In this document: positions 1 through 5,012 of the stretch, one piece after another
Numbering within the stretch: the stretch's first letter is position 1
Layout: each line of letters starts with the position of its first letter
Source of the DNA: UBA12014 sp029248335
Lineage (GTDB): Bacteria; Planctomycetota; Phycisphaerae; Phycisphaerales; SM1A02
DNA: 5,012 nucleotides
Direction: 5' to 3'
NCBI GenBank assembly: GCA_029248335.1
Contig: JAQWJM010000203.1
Location: 1 to 5,012, forward strand
Notes under the pieces: model-generated
What the model was told of the DNA's origin: nothing
Databases searched by the model: none
The model's input: only the letters and a program-made list of their open reading frames with translations
Program-made: the position numbers and the translations under genes

Positions 1-353
1 CCCTGCGCGATCGTGCACCGCGCCCGCAGGACGCACTCACCGAGGTTGTAGACCTCGCTGTTCGGCCCGAGGCACGCCCGGTCGTGAAGCTCGAGCTGCC
101 AGGGCACGCGAATCCGACACGATCCCGCGACGTAGGGACGACCGGTGATCCGGCACCCGAACAGGCGGAGGATCAGCAGTCGCCACGCGTTGGCGGGGTT
201 CGGCGTCCATCGACAGCACACCATCCAGGTGATGGCGAAGAAGGCGACGCCGAGTCGTTCGCGGAGCGACCACGGGCTGGCGTAGGCGCTGGCCTGATCG
301 TCCTGCTTCCGGTGAAGGCGGTCCTTCGGTCGATTGCTGGGTCGATTGCTCAC
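1..353 (-). CDS. WcaF-like polysaccharide O-acetyltransferase (N-terminal part, runs off window)
   Basis: Reading the minus strand from a GTG at 353-351 gives 117 open codons that continue past the window edge. The protein resembles the WcaF-like left-handed beta-helix acetyltransferases that acetylate sugars of colanic acid and other exopolysaccharides using acetyl-CoA. Residues about 25-33 (ASPWSLRERLG), a short hydrophobic helix at 36-47, the Trp/Arg-rich stretch 49-67 (RWTPNPANAWRLLILRLFG), and ITGRPYVAG followed by VPWQLELHDRACLG at 69-96 match the N-terminal region that family places before its hexapeptide repeats. The helix repeats and catalytic His lie beyond the window. The GTG start overlaps the TGA of the upstream glycosyltransferase by four bases (350-353). 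A GGAGAGGA sequence 11 bases upstream (complement of 365-372) can serve as ribosome binding site. Family assignment is from recalled motifs; the acceptor sugar is unknown. Confidence 0.82.
   Translation of the reverse strand, partial: MSNRPSNRPKDRLHRKQDDQASAYASPWSLRERLGVAFFAITWMVCCRWTPNPANAWRLLILRLFGCRITGRPYVAGSCRIRVPWQLELHDRACLGPNSEVYNLGECVLRARCTIAQ
328..351. repeat. 12-bp tandem duplication at the glycosyltransferase/acetyltransferase junction
   Basis: The 11-base string GGTCGATTGCT occurs at 328-338 and again at 340-350, giving a 12-base period. Because 12 is a multiple of three, it encodes a repeated Ser-Asn-Arg-Pro at residues 2-5 and 6-9 of the acetyltransferase. It also abuts that gene's GTG start and the stop codon of the glycosyltransferase. 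This looks like a recent slippage duplication in a non-conserved N-terminal tail. Confidence 0.8.
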
Positions 354-1510
354 GATTCGGGCCGTCCTCTCCGGAGTTCGTCGGCCGATCGCTCGAAGTC
401 CTTGAGATACGCGGTGGCGATCTCCTCGATTCCGTATCGGGCAGCCGCCTCGATGGCGTTTCCGGAGAGTCTCCGGCGGAGTTCGTGGTTCGTCGCCAGG
501 CGATCGATCGCCTCCTCGAGACACTCGACCTCCCGATCCCCGCGCGGAAACACCAGCCCCGTCTCCTCGTCGCGGATGTACGCGGCGTACTGGGGGAGGT
601 CGGCGACCACCGGGGGGAGTCCGCAGGCCATCGCTTCGAGGGGGGCCACCGGCGATGCCTCGCCCTTCGCGGCGATGGATGGATAGCAGTAGAGGTCGGC
701 GGCTCGAAGCTCATCGGCGAGTGCGGCGGGATCGGAGACCCCACCGGGAAGTTCGATCGGGGCATCCCCGGCGAGCGAACGAAGGTTGCGGACGTATTCG
801 GGTCCGCCGCCACCATCGCCCAGATCGGCGGGACCGACGAGCCGGAGTCCGAAGGTCCGGCCGGAGGCGAGAAGTCGCCGCCAGGCCTCGACCAGCAGAT
901 GCAGGCCCTTTTCCGGGTGGATCCGCCCGGTATAGAGAATTCGGGGCGTCCCGGACGGATCCCCGCGGTCATCCGCGGGGTGGAAGGTCGCGAGATCGAC
1001 GGGGTTCCCGATGAGGGCGACCCGTTCCGAGAAATCCGGCCGCTCATCGACGATCCCGTCGACGATCGCCTGCGACACCGTCGAGATGCGGTCGACACCC
1101 CGGTACAGCCGCATCTGTCCCTTCGGGAACCGCTGGACGTGCATGTTGAGGACGCCGACCCGACGACGGATTCGATTCCGAGGCGATCGAAGGAGCCAGG
1201 GCAGCCAGAAGCAGTTCGTGACCGTCACATCCGCGTCGGGAAGCAGTCTCGCCGCACGCCGGGACCATCCGAAGTCTCGGATGACGTCGCCTCGGACGCT
1301 CCGGCCCCGGGCCAGCAGCGGCAGTCTGCGGTATTCCACCCCGTCGATCGAGGATCCTCGCGGGAGATCGCCGTGATCGGGACCGAGCATGACCACCTGG
1401 TGTCCTCGGCGGGCGAACACCTCGGCGAGCTTCCACCACACCTTCTCGATCGCGCCGCTGGGGGCGGGCGGCGGCGGCTTGAATGGACCCAGCACGATGG
1501 TGATGCGCAT
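350..1510 (-). CDS. GT4-type (group 1) glycosyltransferase
   Basis: This 386-residue protein has the normal length and GT-B layout of a GT4 retaining glycosyltransferase, which moves a sugar from a nucleotide-sugar donor to a growing glycan on the cytoplasmic side. The start MRITIVLGPF is the first beta strand of the N-terminal Rossmann domain, followed by a Gly-containing loop and helix (PSGAIEKVWWKLAEVFARRGHQV, about 17-39). The linker is near 170-185 (GNPVDLATFHP). The C-terminal domain begins ILYTGRIHPEKGLHLLVEAW (191-210), the Arg/Lys donor-phosphate site. The EX7E motif is Glu284 to Glu292, followed by AMACGLPPVVAD. The ATG at 1510 is preferred because the open frame beyond it runs antisense through cysS. 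The 4-base overlap with the acetyltransferase gene implies one polysaccharide operon. Donor and acceptor cannot be deduced. Confidence 0.94.
   Translation of the reverse strand: MRITIVLGPFKPPPPAPSGAIEKVWWKLAEVFARRGHQVVMLGPDHGDLPRGSSIDGVEYRRLPLLARGRSVRGDVIRDFGWSRRAARLLPDADVTVTNCFWLPWLLRSPRNRIRRRVGVLNMHVQRFPKGQMRLYRGVDRISTVSQAIVDGIVDERPDFSERVALIGNPVDLATFHPADDRGDPSGTPRILYTGRIHPEKGLHLLVEAWRRLLASGRTFGLRLVGPADLGDGGGGPEYVRNLRSLAGDAPIELPGGVSDPAALADELRAADLYCYPSIAAKGEASPVAPLEAMACGLPPVVADLPQYAAYIRDEETGLVFPRGDREVECLEEAIDRLATNHELRRRLSGNAIEAAARYGIEEIATAYLKDFERSADELRRGRPES
961..980. repeat. GC-rich perfect hairpin inside the glycosyltransferase gene
   Basis: CCCCGCGG (961-968) and CCGCGGGG (973-980) are perfect inverted repeats separated by four bases. 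They can form an 8-bp all-GC stem with a tetraloop in the glycosyltransferase mRNA. The stem covers codons for residues about 178-183 (PADDRG), in the linker between the two Rossmann domains. It may be only a by-product of GC-rich codon use. Confidence 0.6.
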
Positions 1511-1545
1511 GTGGACTCGGGCTCCCGGCACCGGAACAGGATCGC

Positions 1546-1566
1546 GAAGTCGTAGGATACGACTTC
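1546..1566. promoter_or_regulatory. Inverted repeat in the divergent glycosyltransferase/cysS intergenic region
   Basis: The 114 bases between the divergent starts (1511-1624) hold one clear element: GAAGTCGTA (1546-1554), a 3-base GGA spacer, and TACGACTTC (1558-1566). It is a perfect 9-bp dyad and stands 36 bases upstream of the glycosyltransferase ATG and 58 bases upstream of the cysS ATG. It could be an operator for a dimeric regulator or a hairpin in the cysS leader. On the minus strand it contains TATCCT, four of six matches to a sigma-70 -10 box, so it could overlap the glycosyltransferase promoter. No convincing -35 box was seen for either direction. It does not resemble a T-box leader. 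The function is inferred. Confidence 0.5.
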
Positions 1567-1624
1567 CAGCGCCGCGGCCCATCGGGACCTCGGCTTCGAC
1601 CTTCGATCCGTACCGGAACGGCCG

Positions 1625-3177
<1,553 letters not shown>

Positions 3178-3181
<4 letters not shown>

Positions 3182-3789
3182 ACGGCGCCCACCGAGTTCC
3201 GGTGATCGGCCTGGCCGGCGGCATCGGTGCTGGAAAGAGCGCCGTGGCCTCGGTGCTCGCTTCGGCTGGATGCGTGATCAGCGATTCCGATCGTGACGCC
3301 GCGAAGGTGCTCGCGGATCCCGCGGTGGTCGAGACGCTGCGTTCCTGGTGGGGCGACGAGGTCCTCGCACCGGGCGGCGTGATCGACCGGTCGGTGATCG
3401 CGGCCCGGATCTTCGGCGACGACGACGCCCGCCGTCGACTCGAATCACTCGTCCACCCCGCGGTGCACCGACTCCGCGAAGCGAGATTCGCGGCCGCCCC
3501 GGCGGACGTCACGGCGCTGGTGATCGACGCCCCGCTGTTGTTCGAGGCGGGACTGGCCGAAGCCTGCGATGCGGTGTTCTTCGTGGACGCACCGTGGGCG
3601 TCGCGGCTCGCCCGCGTCACCGAACACCGTGGCTGGGACGAATCGGAGCTTCGGCGACGAGAAGCCGCACAGCTGCCGATCGAGGAGAAGCGACGGCGAG
3701 CGACTCGCGTCATCGACAACGACGGGGACCTCGCTGTCCTCGAGTCCGCGGTCGTCGCGGCGTTGCGGAGCGTGACCGAAGGGGGTTGA
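3178..3789 (+). CDS. coaE: Dephospho-CoA kinase
   Basis: This enzyme phosphorylates the 3'-hydroxyl of dephospho-CoA with ATP, the last step of coenzyme A synthesis in the cytosol. Its 203 residues match the usual length of about 200. The P-loop GGIGAGKS is at 14-21, followed by the acidic VISDSDRDA (33-41), where Asp36 and Asp38 fit the conserved substrate/Mg region. LVHPAVH (91-97) is a CoaE hallmark, and VIDAPLLFEAGL (115-126) with the following CDAVFFVDAP is the core strand. The lid region contains the usual RRREAAQLPIEEKRRRAT, and VIDNDGDL near the C-terminus is characteristic. The ATG at 3178 overlaps the cysS stop (ATGA), and no strong ribosome binding site is seen, which suggests translational coupling to cysS. 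No good intrinsic terminator follows in the 66 bases before the dehydrogenase relic. Confidence 0.97.
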
Positions 3790-3855
3790 CCGAAGCGGGC
3801 GACCGCGTCGACCCGGTGTCACGGTCATCCGCGTCCGGAAGTTTTCCTCCTGTCC

Positions 3856-4485
3856 GATTCGACCACCATCAACGCCCGGACCACGTTGGAAATCGGTGCG
3901 AAGTTCGAGCGATACCAGTTCGAGTTCGGCTCCTCGGCGACGAAGAGGTCGAGGTGATGCCTTGCGGTCGGTGACCGGGTCGGCACGGTCGGAATCGGCG
4001 GGCTCGGGCATCTCGCCGTCCGCTTCGCCCGATCCTGGGGGTGCCATGTCGTCGCTTTCACGTCGAGCGAATCCAAGCGGGATGCGGCTCGGTCCCTCGG
4101 CGCGCACGAGGTCGTGGTGGGCTCGGATCCGGAGGAGCTGATCGCGCGGGCGGGAACGCTTGATCTTCTCATCACCACGATGGACGTCCCGATCGACCGG
4201 GAGGCCCACATCGGGCTCCTCGCTCCTCGCGGGCGGTTTCATGTCGTGGGTGCGGTCATGGAGCCGATCCCGGTCGGTGCGTTCTCGTTGATCATGACCG
4301 GACGGGAGATCTCCGGATCTCCGGTCGCGAGCCCGAGCGACACCAGGGCGATGATCGATTTCGCTGGACGGCACGGAATCACGCCGACCAGCGAACACTT
4401 ACCCGTCACCTCGATCAACGAGGCCTTCGACCGACTCCTCGCGGGCGATGTCCGGCATCGGGCGATCCTCGATTTCGGCGGTTGA
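3856..4485 (+). pseudogene. Decayed zinc-dependent alcohol dehydrogenase (YahK/AdhA-like), internal deletion and frameshift
   Basis: The pieces belong to the cinnamyl-alcohol-dehydrogenase-like branch of zinc-dependent MDR dehydrogenases, which reduce aldehydes with NADPH. Bases 3862-3930 encode TTINARTTLEIGAKFERYQFEFG, the usual N-terminus without a start codon. At about 3931 one base is missing: the family's LGDEEVEV continues in another frame (3933-3956), while the first frame meets TGA at 3955. Immediately afterwards, from about 3964, the original frame resumes with VGDRVGTVGIGGLGHLAVRFA, the Rossmann nucleotide-binding motif, and runs to a normal end at 4485. Compared with YahK, roughly 130-140 residues are gone. 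These include the CGxCHSD and GHE catalytic-zinc motifs and the four-Cys structural zinc site. The first ATG/GTG/TTG in the downstream frame is GTG 4114, past the glycine motif, so no nucleotide-binding domain could be made. Sequencing or assembly error is the main alternative. Confidence 0.85.
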
Positions 4486-4492
4486 GCCGAAA
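4473..4492. terminator. Hairpin spanning the dehydrogenase-relic stop codon (weak terminator candidate)
   Basis: TTTCGGC (4473-4479) and GCCGAAA (4486-4492) form a perfect 7-bp stem with a 6-base loop, GGTTGA, that contains the TGA stop. No U-rich tract follows, so it does not meet the criteria for a classical intrinsic terminator. It could stabilise an mRNA 3' end or slow polymerase between the coaE-side transcript and rho. Low confidence in function; the dyad itself is exact. Confidence 0.35.
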
Positions 4493-4516
4493 ATGCCGAC
4501 CGGACCCTCGTATCGC

Positions 4517-4545
4517 TTGACCTGAGCCGTTCGGCGGATCATCAT
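4517..4545 (+). promoter_or_regulatory. Candidate sigma-70-like promoter for rho
   Basis: TTGACC (4517-4522, five of six matches to TTGACA) is followed after exactly 17 bases by CATCAT (4540-4545, four of six matches to TATAAT). Transcription would begin near 4552, giving a leader of about 160 bases before the rho ATG. The rest of the 225-base gap (4486-4710) contains the A/C tract and palindrome reported separately and no convincing gene. In GC-rich DNA a chance match this good is uncommon but possible. Confidence 0.45.
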
Positions 4546-4609
4546 GCTCGTCCGGAAAGCGCTTCGGCGGATTCCGATCCCCAAACCAACAACACGCCGC
4601 CTGCCGAGC

Positions 4610-4639
4610 CGTGCTCGAGGATCCGATCGGATCCGCACG
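4610..4639. promoter_or_regulatory. Palindrome / hairpin in the rho leader
   Basis: GGATCCGATCGGATCC (4619-4634) is a perfect 16-bp palindrome. It is flanked by CGTGC (4610-4614) and GCACG (4635-4639), which also pair, leaving TCGA (4615-4618) as a one-sided bulge. As RNA it can fold into a 6-bp stem with a GATC loop extended by a further 5 bp. As DNA it is a symmetric site for a dimeric protein. It lies 71 bases upstream of the rho start, so a role in rho regulation is possible but inferred. Confidence 0.5.
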
Positions 4640-4710
4640 GCGTCCCGAGATCCAGATCGGGCCCCAAAGCTCCAAGCGTCGCAGGCCGGCCACTTCAGGT
4701 CGTCTACACC

Positions 4711-5012
4711 ATGACAAGCAAGTCCCGTCGTCGTCGTCGCAGCAAGGGCGGCGGTAACCCCTCAGGCAATGGCGCAAGCATCGCGACCGTGACGCTCGCG
4801 CCGGGGTCCGTTCCCACGGACGAGCAGCTCGAACTCGAAGCGGCCGAGTTGGAGAACGAGCTTCAGGAACGCTATGACCTCGCGAAGAAGAAGGATCTGG
4901 ATCTCGCCAAGCTCCAGAAGATGACGAATCCCGCGCTGCTCAAGATCGCGAAGAAGGAGAAGATCGAGGACGCCGGCAACCTGCCGAAGCAGAAGCTCGT
5001 CTTCGAGATCCT
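4711..5012 (+). CDS. rho: Transcription termination factor Rho (N-terminal part, runs off window)
   Basis: One hundred complete codons are present before the window ends. Residues about 64-101 (DLAKLQKMTNPALLKIAKKEKIEDAGNLPKQKLVFEIL) match the helical SAP-like Rho_N domain at the start of Rho, the hexameric RNA-dependent ATPase that ends transcription. Before it is an extension of about 60 residues that E. coli Rho lacks. It has an Arg run (RRRRR at 6-10), a Gly/Asn/Ser-rich stretch (13-23), then an acidic, coiled-coil-like helix (about 37-56, DEQLELEAAELENELQER). Such charged extensions are common in non-proteobacterial Rho and often add RNA contacts; that role is inferred here. The RNA-binding OSN fold and Walker motifs are outside the window. 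The ATG at 4711 has only a weak AGG 11 bases upstream. Confidence 0.94.
   Translation, partial: MTSKSRRRRRSKGGGNPSGNGASIATVTLAPGSVPTDEQLELEAAELENELQERYDLAKKKDLDLAKLQKMTNPALLKIAKKEKIEDAGNLPKQKLVFEI

Noticed and set aside
37..1098. Minus-strand frame of 353 codons across the acetyltransferase/glycosyltransferase region
   Set aside because: It is out of frame with both recognised proteins and is Arg/Ser/Pro-rich without motifs. The true gene at 1-353 begins with GTG in a different frame and leaves the window.
485..1555. Plus-strand open frame of 356 codons opposite the glycosyltransferase
   Set aside because: Its translation has no recognisable motifs and is rich in Arg/Asp/Gly, typical of the antisense of a GC-rich gene. 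The minus strand here encodes an unambiguous GT4 protein with an EX7E motif.
1511..1624. T-box or other tRNA-sensing leader upstream of cysS
   Set aside because: The 114-base region is too short for a full T-box, and no T-box consensus or antiterminator/terminator pair was seen. Only the simple dyad is supported.
3790..3855. Possible coaE terminator (GACCG at 3801-3805 pairing with CGGTC at 3822-3826)
   Set aside because: The stem is only five pairs around a 16-base loop, and the nearest T run lies well downstream, so an intrinsic terminator is not supported.
3825..4211. Minus-strand frame ending in a protein-like stretch (DLFVAEEPNSNWYRSNF) that looked like a second gene remnant
   Set aside because: The plus strand of the same bases gives TTINARTTLEIGAKFERYQFEFG and LGDEEVEV, a clear dehydrogenase N-terminus, so the minus reading is its antisense shadow.
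3445..4398. Minus-strand frame of 317 codons opposite coaE and the dehydrogenase relic
   Set aside because: No motif is seen, its composition is that of an antisense shadow, and both plus-strand genes are recognised.

Overview
This is a high-GC bacterial segment, most likely from Planctomycetota and perhaps Phycisphaerae-like. That placement is inference. It rests on the cysteinyl-tRNA synthetase, which carries NITDVGHM and an acidic insertion where most bacterial enzymes have NITDIDDKI, on the Lys/Arg-rich N-terminal extension of Rho, and on the coaE-to-rho gene order as I recall it for that phylum. No mobile element, CRISPR array, tRNA or rRNA is visible.

Layout. Bases 1-1510 hold a minus-strand surface-polysaccharide pair: a GT4-type glycosyltransferase (350-1510), followed through a 4-base GTGA overlap by a WcaF-like left-handed beta-helix acetyltransferase that leaves the window at base 1. 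A 114-base divergent intergenic region (1511-1624) carries a perfect 9-bp inverted repeat. On the plus strand, cysS (1625-3181) and coaE (3178-3789) overlap by ATGA and look co-transcribed. Bases 3790-4485 hold the relic of a zinc-dependent alcohol dehydrogenase gene: its start is gone, a frameshift interrupts it, and almost the whole zinc-binding catalytic domain is deleted. A 225-base leader (4486-4710) then precedes the rho gene, of which only the first 100 codons are present. That leader contains a promoter-like pair of hexamers, a G-free A/C tract and a 16-bp palindrome.

The plus strand is housekeeping: Cys-tRNA synthesis, the last step of CoA synthesis, and transcription termination. 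The minus strand is envelope or exopolysaccharide decoration. I found no convincing novel multi-gene system. The points most worth a second look are the decayed dehydrogenase between coaE and rho, the structured rho leader, and the inverted repeat between the divergent operons.
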